64,000 bases of DNA from Cupriavidus respiraculi (GTDB lineage Bacteria; Pseudomonadota; Gammaproteobacteria; Burkholderiales; Burkholderiaceae): positions 1,364,001-1,428,000 of the forward strand of contig NZ_CAJZAH010000002.1 in NCBI RefSeq assembly GCF_914271545.1. Direction: 5' to 3'. A program made the translations under genes and the position numbers. Of this stretch, positions 16,388-25,273 are shown in pieces. The notes below the pieces were generated by a model. That model was given only the letters and a program-made list of their open reading frames with translations. It ran no database searches and was not told where the DNA came from. Position 1 is the first letter of the stretch, and each line of letters starts with the position of its first letter.

Positions 16388-18505
16388 GTGTCCCTGGACC
16401 TCGCCCCCGCTCCCACGCTGGAGACCCCGCCCGAGCCGGCGCCCTATCTGGCCAAGCTCAATCCACAGCAGCGCGCCGCCGTCGAGCACGACTGCGCCGA
16501 TCCGCTGCTGATCATCGCGGGCGCGGGCTCGGGCAAGACCAATACGCTGGCGCACCGGGTCGCGCACCTAGTGCTGGGGGGCGCCGATCCGCGCCGCATC
16601 CTGCTGCTGACGTTCTCGCGCCGCGCCGCCGCGGAGATGGGCCGCCGGGTGGAACGGATCGTCGACCAGGCCTTCGGTGCCCAGGGCGGCGCGCAGGCTG
16701 GCACCAGACCCGGCATCGGCCGCGCCGCGCTGCACTGGTCCGGCACCTTCCACGCGATCGGCGCGCGGCTGCTGCGCGAATACGCCGAAACGCTGGGACT
16801 GTCGCCCGCCTTCACCATCAGCGACCGCGGCGACGCCGCCGACCTGATGCATGTGGTGCGGCACGATCTGGGCCTGTCCACGCAGGCGGCGCGCTTTCCG
16901 CGCAAGGAGACCTGCCTGGCCATCTACTCGCGCGTGGTGAACACGCAGGCGCCGCTGGAGGAGGTGCTCAAGCGCCAGTTTCCGCGCTACGCCATGTGGG
17001 CGGAGGCGCTGCGCACGCTGTTCGCCGGCTATGTCGAGGCCAAGCAGAAGCAGCAGGTGCTGGACTACGACGACCTGCTGCTGTACTGGGCCCAAGCGCT
17101 GACGGAGCCGGCGCTGGCGCAGGACATGGGGGCGCGCTTCGACCATGTACTGGTGGACGAGTACCAGGACACCAACGCGTTGCAGGCTTCCATCCTGCTG
17201 GCGCTCAAGCCCGACGGGCGCGGCCTGACGGTGGTGGGCGACGACGCGCAGTCGATCTACGCCTTCCGCGGCGCCAACGTGCGCAACATCCTGGACTTTC
17301 CCACGCGGTTCGCGCCGCCCGCGCAGTGCGTCACGCTGTCGCAGAACTACCGCTCCACGCAACCCATCCTGGCCGCCGCGAACGCGGTGATCGGCCTGGC
17401 CGCCGAGCGCTTTACCAAGGACCTGTGGTCCGAGCGCGAGTCCGCCGAAAAGCCGGGGGTGGTGGTGGTCAACGACGAGGCCGAGCAGGCCCGCTACGTC
17501 GTCGAGCAGATCCTCGCGCGGCGCGAGATGGGGCTGTCGCTGATGTCGCAGGCGGTGCTGTTCCGCGCCGCCGACCACAGCGCCCAGGTCGAGATCGAAC
17601 TGGTCCGGCGCAACGTGCCGTTCGTGAAGTTCGGCGGACTGAAGTTTCTCGAATCGACCCACGTCAAGGACGTGCTGGCGGTGCTGCGCTGGATGGAGAA
17701 TCCGCGCGACCGCATGGCGGGTTTCCGCACGCTGCAGCTGCTGCCCGGCATCGGTCCCAAGACCGCGGCGCGCGCGCTGGACGCGGTGCTGATCGCCACC
17801 GAGCCGCTGTTCGCGCTCGAGACCTTCGAGGCGCCGCCCGCCGCCGAGGCGGCCTGGCCGGACCTGCTCGCGCTGGCGCGCGTACTGATGGCCCCCGCGG
17901 CGCCGTGGCCTTCGGAGTTCGAGCAGGTGGTCGCCTGGTATCAGCCGCATCTGGAGCGCATGCACGACGACGCCGCCGCACGCCAAGCGGACCTGCAGCA
18001 ACTGGAACGCATCGCCGCCACCTACGGCGCGCGCGAGCGCTTCCTGACCGAGCTGACGCTGGACCCGCCCGACGCCTCCAGCGACGAATCGGGCGTGCCG
18101 CTGCGCGACGAGGACTACCTGATCCTGTCGACCATCCATTCGGCCAAGGGCCAGGAATGGAAGGCGGTCTACGTGCTCAACGCGGTCGATGGCTGCATGC
18201 CGTCGGACCTGGCCACCGGCACCACCGAGGAGATCGAGGAGGAGCGCCGGCTGATGTATGTCGCGATGACGCGCGCGAAGGACCATCTGGATATCGTCGT
18301 GCCGCAGCGCTTCTACGTGATGCAGCAGACCGGCTTCGGCGATCGCCACGTCTATGCCTCGCGCACGCGCTTTCTGCCGAACCGCGTGATGCCGCTGTTC
18401 CACAGCCGCGCGTGGCCGCCTCCGCCGCCGCTGGGCGAGCTGCCGGCCAAGGCGCCGTTGCCGGCCGTGGATCTGGCGGGCCGCATGCGCAGTATGTGGA
18501 AGTAG
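16388..18505 (+). CDS. UvrD/Rep-family ATP-dependent DNA helicase
   Basis: Superfamily 1A 3'-5' helicase of about 705 residues. Motif I (IAGAGSGKTNTL), motif II (LVDEYQDTN), motif III (VVGDDAQSIYAFRGA), motif IV (LSQNYRST) and motif V/VI (STIHSAKGQEW, ERRLMYVAMTRAKD) are all present in order. Start uncertain: no in-frame ATG precedes motif I outside the previous gene, so GTG at 16388 is used; another GTG lies at 16349, and neither has a clear Shine-Dalgarno. A LexA box covers the promoter, pointing to repair of DNA damage. It differs from UvrD in its shorter Pro-rich C-terminus. Confidence 0.9.
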   Translation: MSLDLAPAPTLETPPEPAPYLAKLNPQQRAAVEHDCADPLLIIAGAGSGKTNTLAHRVAHLVLGGADPRRILLLTFSRRAAAEMGRRVERIVDQAFGAQGGAQAGTRPGIGRAALHWSGTFHAIGARLLREYAETLGLSPAFTISDRGDAADLMHVVRHDLGLSTQAARFPRKETCLAIYSRVVNTQAPLEEVLKRQFPRYAMWAEALRTLFAGYVEAKQKQQVLDYDDLLLYWAQALTEPALAQDMGARFDHVLVDEYQDTNALQASILLALKPDGRGLTVVGDDAQSIYAFRGANVRNILDFPTRFAPPAQCVTLSQNYRSTQPILAAANAVIGLAAERFTKDLWSERESAEKPGVVVVNDEAEQARYVVEQILARREMGLSLMSQAVLFRAADHSAQVEIELVRRNVPFVKFGGLKFLESTHVKDVLAVLRWMENPRDRMAGFRTLQLLPGIGPKTAARALDAVLIATEPLFALETFEAPPAAEAAWPDLLALARVLMAPAAPWPSEFEQVVAWYQPHLERMHDDAAARQADLQQLERIAATYGARERFLTELTLDPPDASSDESGVPLRDEDYLILSTIHSAKGQEWKAVYVLNAVDGCMPSDLATGTTEEIEEERRLMYVAMTRAKDHLDIVVPQRFYVMQQTGFGDRHVYASRTRFLPNRVMPLFHSRAWPPPPPLGELPAKAPLPAVDLAGRMRSMWK

Positions 18506-18635
18506 CGCGCCGGCAGAGCCGCCCGCTGGCGCCCTCGCCCGCCGCGAGGTGCGCGGCGCGCCACCTCATGCCTGCGCCAGCGCGCCCGCGCCACGCAAAG
18601 TCGGCGCGCAATGCCGCCGCACAGGCGCGCAAGCG

Positions 18636-18664
18636 TCGAATCGGACGCCGGCTCCCCGTATAAT
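18636..18664 (+). promoter_or_regulatory. possible promoter for the ferredoxin-like gene
   Basis: TATAAT at 18659-18664 is a consensus -10 box; TCGAAT at 18636-18641, 17 bp upstream, is a weak -35. It precedes the start codon of the [2Fe-2S] gene by about 75 bp. The rest of the 234-bp gap after the helicase gene is GC-rich without other features. Confidence 0.5.
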
Positions 18665-18739
18665 TCCGAGCTTCCCTCGGTTCCTATCGGCGCTCCGGCG
18701 CGAATGGCGTTCCCTTGCCTTCGCCGCGCCCCATCCAGC

Positions 18740-19060
18740 ATGAGCAGCTACTACCAGCACCACGTCTTCTTCTGCCTGAACCAGCGCGAGGGCGGCGAGT
18801 CCTGCTGCGGCAACTACAACGCCGCGGCCATGCAGGAATACGCGAAGAAGCGCTGCAAGCAGCTTGGCATTGCCGGTGGCGAAGGCCGCGTGCGCATCAA
18901 CAAGGCGGGCTGCCTGAACCGCTGTGAACTCGGTCCGGTGCTGGTGGTCTACCCCGAGGCCGTTTGGTACACCTTCGTCGACGAGCAGGACATCGACGAG
19001 ATCATCGACAGCCATCTGGTGCGCGGGCAACCGGTCGAACGCCTGATGGTCGACCGCTGA
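18740..19060 (+). CDS. (2Fe-2S) thioredoxin-like ferredoxin
   Basis: Small cytoplasmic protein of 106 residues of the thioredoxin-like [2Fe-2S] ferredoxin family (as in Azotobacter FdI or NuoE). Cys occurs in FFCLNQRE, then SCCGNY, and in GCLNRCELGP, matching the four cluster ligands. The C-terminus VYPEAVWYT...DIDEIIDSHL is typical of the family. The ATG at 18740 begins MSSYYQHHVFFC. Function in this organism is not known. It is followed by the alpha/beta hydrolase gene on the same strand. Confidence 0.88.
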   Translation: MSSYYQHHVFFCLNQREGGESCCGNYNAAAMQEYAKKRCKQLGIAGGEGRVRINKAGCLNRCELGPVLVVYPEAVWYTFVDEQDIDEIIDSHLVRGQPVERLMVDR

Positions 19061-19184
19061 TTCCGGCGGGCAGGCGCCGGAGCGCAGGCGAACGCGAGTC
19101 CACCGCGTCCGCCGCCGTAGCGCGCTTCCCGCATTGCGCCCGTTTTTTTCCCGTCTTTCCCGTCTTCCTCGTCCTCCTGCCACG

Positions 19185-19838
19185 ATGAACGCGCATACCC
19201 AGGTTCTTACCCTTGCCGGCCCGGTCGGCGCCATCGACGTGTCGGTCGATCTGCCGCCGTCGGCGTCCGGCCAATCGCCGCGCGGCCTGGCCCTGGTCGG
19301 CCATCCGCATCCGCTGTTCGGCGGCACCAAGGACAACAAGGTCGCGCAGACGCTGGCGCGCGCCATGGTGCAACTGGGCTATGCCACCGTGCGGCCGAAC
19401 TTCCGGGGCGTGGGCGGGACCGCGGGCGAGCACGACCAGGGCATCGGCGAGCAGGACGACCTGCTCGCCGTGATCGACTGGATGCGCGCGCAGACCGCGT
19501 GGTCGTCGCAGGCCGCGACGCTGCCGCTGGCGCTGGCCGGCTTCTCGTTCGGCAGCTTCGTCGTGAGCCAGGTGGCGCGGCGCCTCGCCGAAGCCGGCAC
19601 GCCGGCCCAGCGGCTGGTGATGGTCGGCGCCGCGACGTCCCGCTGGGACGTGGCGACAGTGCCGGCCGACACCATCGTGATCCACGGCGAGCAGGACGAG
19701 ACCGTACCGCTCGCGAGCGTGCTCGACTGGGCCCGGCCGCAGGAACTGCCGGTGATCGTGATCCCCGGCGCCGATCATTTCTTTCATCGCAAGCTGCATC
19801 TGATCAAGCAGCTTGTCGTCAACGCGTGGGACCGGTGA
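19185..19838 (+). CDS. alpha/beta hydrolase (KANL3/Tex30-like small hydrolase)
   Basis: Predicted esterase-type hydrolase of 217 residues. LVGHPHPLFGG resembles the oxyanion region, and AGFSFGSFV contains the nucleophile Ser in GFSFG. An acidic residue in HGEQDETVP and His in PGADHFFHRKL complete a canonical catalytic triad. The start ATG at 19185 has no Shine-Dalgarno; a pyrimidine tract (19140-19180) precedes it. It lies between the ferredoxin-like gene and dacC and is a common neighbour of dacC in related species. Confidence 0.85.
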   Translation: MNAHTQVLTLAGPVGAIDVSVDLPPSASGQSPRGLALVGHPHPLFGGTKDNKVAQTLARAMVQLGYATVRPNFRGVGGTAGEHDQGIGEQDDLLAVIDWMRAQTAWSSQAATLPLALAGFSFGSFVVSQVARRLAEAGTPAQRLVMVGAATSRWDVATVPADTIVIHGEQDETVPLASVLDWARPQELPVIVIPGADHFFHRKLHLIKQLVVNAWDR

Positions 19839-19926
19839 GCACGGCGCGAGCGCCCCGCACCGATGGCACGCCGCGACAACTCCTCATCATCCCTTCGCGA
19901 CCTTCTTTTTGTCGGAATCTGAAAAT

Positions 19927-21144
19927 ATGCTGAATCCCGCTTCGCCGCTTTTCGTCACGCGCCTGACCGCGCCCGTTGCCCAGGCCGTGGTGGCCAGCGC
20001 CGCCGCGCTGGCGCTGCTTGCCGCTCCCGCATCGGTACGGGCGCAAGGCGTGCCGCTGCCGCAGGTCGCCGCCAAGTCGTGGATGCTGTACGACGTGACC
20101 AGCGGCCAGGCACTGGGCTCGCAGAACGCGGACCTGCGCATCGAGCCGGCCTCGCTGACCAAGATCATGACGGCATACCTGGCCTTCCAGGCGCTGAAGG
20201 AAAACCGGCTGACGCTGGACCAGGCCGTGGTGCCCACCAACCTGGTGCTCAAGGTCAAGAGCGACGAGTCGCGGATGTTCATCGAGCCGAACAAGCCGGT
20301 CACCGTGCGCGACCTGCTGCTGGGCCTGATCGTGCAGTCGGGCAACGACGCGGCGCTCGCGCTGGCCGAAGCCGTGGGCGGCTCCGAGGAAGGCTTCGTC
20401 GCGATGATGAACCGCGAGGCCCAGCGCTTGGGCATGAAGAACACGCACTATACGAATACCGACGGCATTCCCGACCCGAACCACTACACCACCGCGGTGG
20501 ACCTGGCGACGCTGACCACGCGCCTGATCAAGGACTTCCCCGAGTACTACGGGATGTACTCGCAAAAGGAGTTCACCTATAACAAGATCAAGCAGCCCAA
20601 CCGCAACCGACTGCTGTATATCGATGCCACGGTGGACGGTGTCAAGACCGGCCACACCAAGTCGGCCGGCTACTGCCTGATCTCGTCGGCCAAGCGCCCG
20701 CTGAGCAATGTGCCCAACGGCTCGCGCCGCCTGATCTCGATCGTGATCGGGACCACCAGCGAACAGGTGCGCACGCAGGAAAGCCTGAAGGTGCTGAACT
20801 ACGGCTTCCAGTTCTACGACACGCTGCGCCTGTACGACAAGGGCCAGGTGCTGGCCACGCCGGATATCTACAAGGGCAAGAACGACACCGTGAAGATCGG
20901 CGTCAAGGACGAGACCTTCGTCACGGTGCCCAAGGGCGTGGCCGGCCGCCTGAAGCCGGTGCTGGAGCGCCAGGAGCTGCTGGTCGCGCCGCTGGCCGCG
21001 GGACAGCAGGTCGGCATGGTCAAGCTGATGGACGGCAACACCAAGGTGGCGGAATTCCCGGTAGTGGCGCTGGAGGAAGTGCCCGAGGCGGGCCTGTTCG
21101 GGCGCCTGTGGGATACCATCCGCCTGTGGTTCAAGCGCAAGTAA
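19927..21144 (+). CDS. dacC: D-alanyl-D-alanine carboxypeptidase (PBP5/6 family)
   Basis: Periplasmic membrane-associated penicillin-binding protein that trims the terminal D-Ala of peptidoglycan stem peptides. The 405 residues carry a signal peptide ending near AQG (residue 40), the SxxK motif with Ser76 and Lys79 (SLTKIM), SGN at 138-140 and KTGHT from 240. The C-terminal beta domain and an amphipathic tail (LWDTIRLWFKRK) for membrane attachment are present. The start ATG at 19927 is chosen because the signal peptide begins there; a longer open frame upstream is not family-like. It precedes a DUF493 gene by 15 bp. Confidence 0.95.
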   Translation: MLNPASPLFVTRLTAPVAQAVVASAAALALLAAPASVRAQGVPLPQVAAKSWMLYDVTSGQALGSQNADLRIEPASLTKIMTAYLAFQALKENRLTLDQAVVPTNLVLKVKSDESRMFIEPNKPVTVRDLLLGLIVQSGNDAALALAEAVGGSEEGFVAMMNREAQRLGMKNTHYTNTDGIPDPNHYTTAVDLATLTTRLIKDFPEYYGMYSQKEFTYNKIKQPNRNRLLYIDATVDGVKTGHTKSAGYCLISSAKRPLSNVPNGSRRLISIVIGTTSEQVRTQESLKVLNYGFQFYDTLRLYDKGQVLATPDIYKGKNDTVKIGVKDETFVTVPKGVAGRLKPVLERQELLVAPLAAGQQVGMVKLMDGNTKVAEFPVVALEEVPEAGLFGRLWDTIRLWFKRK

Positions 21145-21159
21145 GCGAGGGGAGCAGAC

Positions 21160-21459
21160 ATGAGCGCCGATACGCCAGACGGCACCGGGAACGGCAACGA
21201 GCAACCCTCGCTGATCGAGTACCCCAGCCACTTTCCCATCAAGGTGATGGGTGCGATGCAGGACGGCTTTGCCGAGGCCATCGTCACGCTGGTCCAGCAG
21301 TTCGACCCCGACTTCCACGCGGGCAAGATAGAGATGCGTCCGTCGCGCAATGGCAATTACCTGGGCCTGACCGTGACGGTCTGGGTCACCAGCCGCGAGC
21401 AGCTCGACGATCTGTACCGCGCCCTGACCTCGCACCCGATGGTCAAGGTCGTGCTGTAA
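21160..21459 (+). CDS. DUF493 (YbeD/HP0495) family protein
   Basis: Small 99-residue regulatory-type protein with an ACT-like ferredoxin fold; E. coli YbeD lies beside dacA and lipB. The core FPIKVMGAMQDGF...IVTLVQQFDPDF and the C-terminal LYRALTSHPMVKVVL are typical. It has GGGGAG-like Shine-Dalgarno and follows dacC directly. Unlike the usual order, lipB does not follow; the next gene is rlmI. Molecular function is unknown, though lipoylation has been suggested for the family. Confidence 0.88.
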   Translation: MSADTPDGTGNGNEQPSLIEYPSHFPIKVMGAMQDGFAEAIVTLVQQFDPDFHAGKIEMRPSRNGNYLGLTVTVWVTSREQLDDLYRALTSHPMVKVVL

Positions 21460-21529
21460 TCCCCGCGGGGCCGCCAAGCCGGCCCCGCTCCCTGCGGGCG
21501 GCGATCGCGCCGCCCCTCCTCCTGTCATC

Positions 21530-22723
21530 ATGAACACCCTTACCCTGAAGCCCGGCAAGGAAAAGTCGCTGCTGCGCCGGCACCCGTGGATCTACGCGAC
21601 AGGCGTCGCGCAGGTGGAAGGCCGCTGCGAGCCCGGCAGCACCGTCACGGTGCGCGCCGCCGACGGACGCTTTCTCGCCAAGGCCGCGTACAGCCCGGAA
21701 TCGCAAATCCGCGCGCGCGTGTGGACCTTCGACGAGAACGAACCGGTGGACCACGCGATGATCAAGCGCCGCGTCGCCGCGGCCGCCGCGCATCGCCGCC
21801 AGTGGGTCGACGGCAGCAACGCGGTGCGGCTGATCTTCGGCGAGGCGGACCGCCTGCCCGGCCTGGTCGTGGACTACTACGGCGAAGGCGCGACGGGCCA
21901 GCTCGTGTGCCAGTTCAACGCCGCCGGCGTGGAGCAATGGAAGGCCGCCATCGTGCAGGCCCTGATCAAGGAAACCGGCTGCCCCAACGTCTACGAGCGC
22001 TCCGATGCGGCGGTGCGCGAGCGCGAGGGCCTGGCGCTGGTGACCGGCGTGCTGGCTGGCGCCGAGCCCGATCCCGAGCTGTCGGTCACCGAGCACGGCG
22101 TGCGCTACTACGTCGACGTCAGGAACGGCCACAAGACCGGCTTCTATGTCGACCAGCGCGACAACCGCAAGCTGGTGGGCGATCTGTCCGCCGGCCGCGA
22201 GGTGCTGAACTGCTTCTGCTACACCGGCGGCTTCTCGCTCGCCGCGCTGCGCGGCGGCGCGACCTCGGTGGTTTCGATCGATTCGTCCGGCGAGGCACTC
22301 AAGACCGCCGCCGGCAACGTCACGCTCAACGGCTTCGACCCGGAGCGGGCCACCTGGATGGACGCCGACGTGTTCAAGTCGCTGCGCCAGTTCCGCGCCG
22401 AAGGACGCCAGTTCGACCTGATCGTGCTGGACCCGCCGAAGTTCGCGCCGTCCTCCCAGCATATCGAGCGCGCCGCGCGGGCCTACAAGGAAATCAACCT
22501 GGTGGGCATGCAGCTGCTTCGGCCCGGCGGCCTGCTGTTTACCTATTCGTGCTCCGGCGCGATCAGCATGGAGCTGTTCCAGAAGATCGTCGCGGGCGCG
22601 GCCACCGACGCGCGCGTCGACGCGCGCATCCTGCGGCGGCTTTCCGCCGGCGTCGACCACCCGATGCTGGCGGCCTTCCCCGAGGGCGAATACCTGAAGG
22701 GACTGTTGCTCGAGAAAGCGTGA
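21530..22723 (+). CDS. rlmI: 23S rRNA m5C methyltransferase, RlmI family
   Basis: SAM-dependent rRNA methyltransferase of 397 residues. An N-terminal PUA RNA-binding domain (~1-75; HPWIYATGVAQVEG) is followed by an EEHEE-like domain and the Rossmann-fold domain. LNCFCYTGGFSLAAL is the SAM-binding loop and VLDPPKFAPS motif IV. The tail FPEGEYLKGLLLEKA fits the family. It lies downstream of the DUF493 gene with a 70-bp gap. Confidence 0.92.
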   Translation: MNTLTLKPGKEKSLLRRHPWIYATGVAQVEGRCEPGSTVTVRAADGRFLAKAAYSPESQIRARVWTFDENEPVDHAMIKRRVAAAAAHRRQWVDGSNAVRLIFGEADRLPGLVVDYYGEGATGQLVCQFNAAGVEQWKAAIVQALIKETGCPNVYERSDAAVREREGLALVTGVLAGAEPDPELSVTEHGVRYYVDVRNGHKTGFYVDQRDNRKLVGDLSAGREVLNCFCYTGGFSLAALRGGATSVVSIDSSGEALKTAAGNVTLNGFDPERATWMDADVFKSLRQFRAEGRQFDLIVLDPPKFAPSSQHIERAARAYKEINLVGMQLLRPGGLLFTYSCSGAISMELFQKIVAGAATDARVDARILRRLSAGVDHPMLAAFPEGEYLKGLLLEKA

Positions 22724-22857
22724 AGGGCTGGCCCCGCGCCCTTTCACCGATGCGTCACCACGGCGTCGTCGAACCGTAACAATGGCTCGCTATAGTGCGC
22801 TCAGCGGCTGCGGCATTGGCAGGTGCCCACCGCCGATTTATCAGTCTTCGTGGTAAT

Positions 22858-22886
22858 TGCCCCGCTATATCGCGGGGCATTTTTTT
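22858..22886 (+). terminator. strong intrinsic terminator downstream of rlmI
   Basis: TGCCCCGC and GCGGGGCA pair around a short AT loop (22858-22879), then seven T. It is 135 bp beyond the rlmI stop. The distance is long for an ordinary 3' UTR, and a TATAGT hexamer lies between (22791-22796), so a short independent RNA is possible. Confidence 0.85.
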
Positions 22887-22932
22887 GGCGCGCCACGCTC
22901 GCCGACCGGCCGGCTCTGGCGAGCGGGCGACA

Positions 22933-23895
22933 CTAGTCATGCCCGACGATGTCATGCAGCGTTTCCGCGCGCAGCACCCGGCTTAACCAGACATCGATCT
23001 GCTGCACCGAAGCCGCATCGATCCGTGCGTCGAGCTCCGGGGCCAGGCGACCGAAGCGCTGGCTCAGCAGCTGGCGCAGCGCGGTGGCCTTCCCTTCCTT
23101 CAGTCCTTCCTTCAGCCCCTCATCCAGCCCTTCCCGCTTGTAGTTCTGCTTCCACGTTTCGAAACGTTCATGCAACGACATTTGCATCTCCTGTAGATTG
23201 CCCGCCGGCGAAAGCGCGAAATAGCCGCCCTCTTTGCGGGACAGTACCGCATGGATGAACTGCACGAAGGTCTGCTTCAGTTCCTCCTTGCCCGCCAGCA
23301 TCTCGTCGAGCTGGCCAACGAGGTCGACCATCGCCCCGTCGCTTTGCGGGCGCTCGAAGCGGATCACCCACGCCATCAGATTCTGCATGCGCGCCAGGTC
23401 CGCGGGCTCGAACTGGTTCTGGTCGATCAGCAGATACGAAAGTCTGGGCTGATATCGGCCGACAGGCCCGGGGATCCTCGGCAGCAGCGCCGCAATATCG
23501 GTAGCGGCAGTCCATGGGCGTTCGCCGTTGTACAGCACGATGGGCAGCACCGGAGGCAGCGCTCCACCGCCCTGCGCCACCCTGCCGCGCACCACGTCCT
23601 GGTACAGCAGGCCCAGATAGGTCATCACGCGTAGCGCCATGTACCGGTCCACCGTGCTCTGGAACTCGATGAGCAGGTACAGATACACCCACTCCTCGCT
23701 GGCCTTCACACGCCAGACGACATCGTTGGCGCGTTCGCGCAGGCAGTCGGTGACGAAGTTGCCCGAGACTTTTTCGAGCGTATCGAAGTCAAGGGTATGC
23801 AGCCATGCGTCGGGAATAAAGCCCAGGATCAGATCGCGCACCAGATCCGGGGACGAGAACAGCAATTTGTAGGGGGCATCGAATGCTTTGGTCAT
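22933..23895 (-). CDS. Rpn family recombination-promoting nuclease/putative transposase
   Basis: Protein of 320 residues of the YhgA/Rpn family, PD-(D/E)XK nucleases that raise RecA-independent recombination in E. coli. The N-terminal domain starts FDAPYKLLFSSPDLVRDL; the nuclease core is seen as NDVVWRVK...LLIEFQSTVD, with the Asp and the ExQ of the active site. The C-terminal part has the repeat EGLKEGLKEGK and helices of a dimerisation type. The unit sits alone, opposite to rlmI, with no IS ends or target duplication visible, so it is not an insertion sequence itself. Confidence 0.88.
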   Translation of the reverse strand: MTKAFDAPYKLLFSSPDLVRDLILGFIPDAWLHTLDFDTLEKVSGNFVTDCLRERANDVVWRVKASEEWVYLYLLIEFQSTVDRYMALRVMTYLGLLYQDVVRGRVAQGGGALPPVLPIVLYNGERPWTAATDIAALLPRIPGPVGRYQPRLSYLLIDQNQFEPADLARMQNLMAWVIRFERPQSDGAMVDLVGQLDEMLAGKEELKQTFVQFIHAVLSRKEGGYFALSPAGNLQEMQMSLHERFETWKQNYKREGLDEGLKEGLKEGKATALRQLLSQRFGRLAPELDARIDAASVQQIDVWLSRVLRAETLHDIVGHD

Positions 23896-24215
23896 GGGAG
23901 CGGCCGGAAGTGGCGTGAACGCCGAAGCCGCGAGGATCGGTCGGGAGCGTACGGCGGGATTTCATGGAAGTTGCCGCCCTATCGTTTTGTTACTCGAGTC
24001 ACGAAAGTGTGTCGGCTGAGACGCCGTTGCGTCGGCGCGCCCCGGTCAAGGCGCCCGTGTTTGCGCCGCGGCCGTTCGAGGGGGGCGGACGACGTCCGAC
24101 TTGGACGTCCGCATGGAGTGCCCGCTCTACCGAGGCCTCGCCGAAACTCCCTATAATCGGTCGATCGTTCAGAACATCGATGCCCCAGGCATCCGACCGT
24201 GGTCCAGGAGACGCC
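23896..24215. other. intergenic region between the Rpn and nitronate monooxygenase-like genes
   Basis: A 320-bp divergent gap with no supported gene. It holds a perfect 7-bp inverted repeat (GACGTCC-N5-GGACGTC, 24091-24109) that could be an operator or hairpin, and a consensus TATAAT at 24152-24157 in plus orientation, about 60 bp before the start codon, without a clear -35. Confidence 0.5.
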
Positions 24216-25193
24216 ATGCCCGCCGCCAAATTCATTCCGCCCGCCCTGCAAGGGCTGACGCTGCCCGTCATTTCCTCGCCCATGTTCATCGTCAGCTATC
24301 CCGAGCTGGTGCTGGCGCAGTGCAAGGCGGGGATCGTCGGCTCCTTTCCCGCGCTGAACGCGCGTCCCGCCGAACTGCTCGCCGACTGGCTGACGCAGAT
24401 GCAGGAGGAGCTGGCAGGCTTCCAGGCGGCGAATCCGGGCGCCAGGGTGGGGCCGATCGCGGTGAACCAGATCGTGCACGCGTCCAACGTGCGGCTCGAG
24501 CAGGACATCCGCGTCTGCGTCGATCACAAGGTGCCGATCTTCATCACCTCGCTGCGCGCGCCGATGAAGGAGATGATCGACGCGGTGCACAGCTACGGTG
24601 GCATCGTGCTGCACGACGTGATCAACCTGCGCCATGCGCAGAAGGCGATCGAGGCTGGCGTGGACGGCCTGATCCTGGTGGCCGCGGGCGCCGGTGGCCA
24701 TGCCGGCACGCTGTCGCCGTTCGCGCTGGTGGGCGAAGTGCGCAAGATCTTCGATGGCCCGATCGCGCTCTCCGGCTCCATCGCCACTGGCGACGCGGTG
24801 CTGGCGGCGCAGGCGATGGGCGCCGACTTCGCGTACGTGGGCACGCGTTTCATCGCCTCGCAGGAGGCGCATGCCAGCGAATCGTACAAGCAGTCGATCA
24901 CCAGCGCGGCCGCGGCGGACATCGTCTACACCAACCTGTTCACCGGCGTGCACGGCAACTACATCCGCGAAAGCATCCTGAACTCCGGCCTGGATCCGGA
25001 CAATCTGCCGGCGGCCGACAAGAGCAAGATGGATTTCTCCAGCGGCACTTCCAAGGCGAAGGCGTGGAAGGACATCTGGGGCGCGGGCCAGGGCGTGGGC
25101 CAGATCCACGATATTCCGACGGCCGGCGAGATCGTCGCGCGCATGAAGGCGGAGTACGATGCGGCCAGGGCGCGGCTGCTGGCCGGCGCCTGA
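24216..25193 (+). CDS. nitronate monooxygenase-like FMN enzyme
   Basis: FMN-dependent TIM-barrel enzyme of 325 residues in the 2-nitropropane dioxygenase/NMO family. LTLPVISSPMFIVS, AGAGGHAGTLSPFAL (phosphate-binding loop) and MGADFAYVGTRFIAS are recognisable. It may oxidise alkyl nitronates or act on another substrate, since the family also includes enoyl-ACP reductase FabK. The ATG at 24216 has CCAGGAG upstream. The DUF454 membrane gene follows on the same strand. Confidence 0.87.
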   Translation: MPAAKFIPPALQGLTLPVISSPMFIVSYPELVLAQCKAGIVGSFPALNARPAELLADWLTQMQEELAGFQAANPGARVGPIAVNQIVHASNVRLEQDIRVCVDHKVPIFITSLRAPMKEMIDAVHSYGGIVLHDVINLRHAQKAIEAGVDGLILVAAGAGGHAGTLSPFALVGEVRKIFDGPIALSGSIATGDAVLAAQAMGADFAYVGTRFIASQEAHASESYKQSITSAAAADIVYTNLFTGVHGNYIRESILNSGLDPDNLPAADKSKMDFSSGTSKAKAWKDIWGAGQGVGQIHDIPTAGEIVARMKAEYDAARARLLAGA

Positions 25194-25273
25194 ACGCCGC
25201 TCTCGCCCAATCACTCACCGCATCGGTTCCCATCATCGACCCGCACCAAGGAAACCCGCTGGACAAGCTGCCC

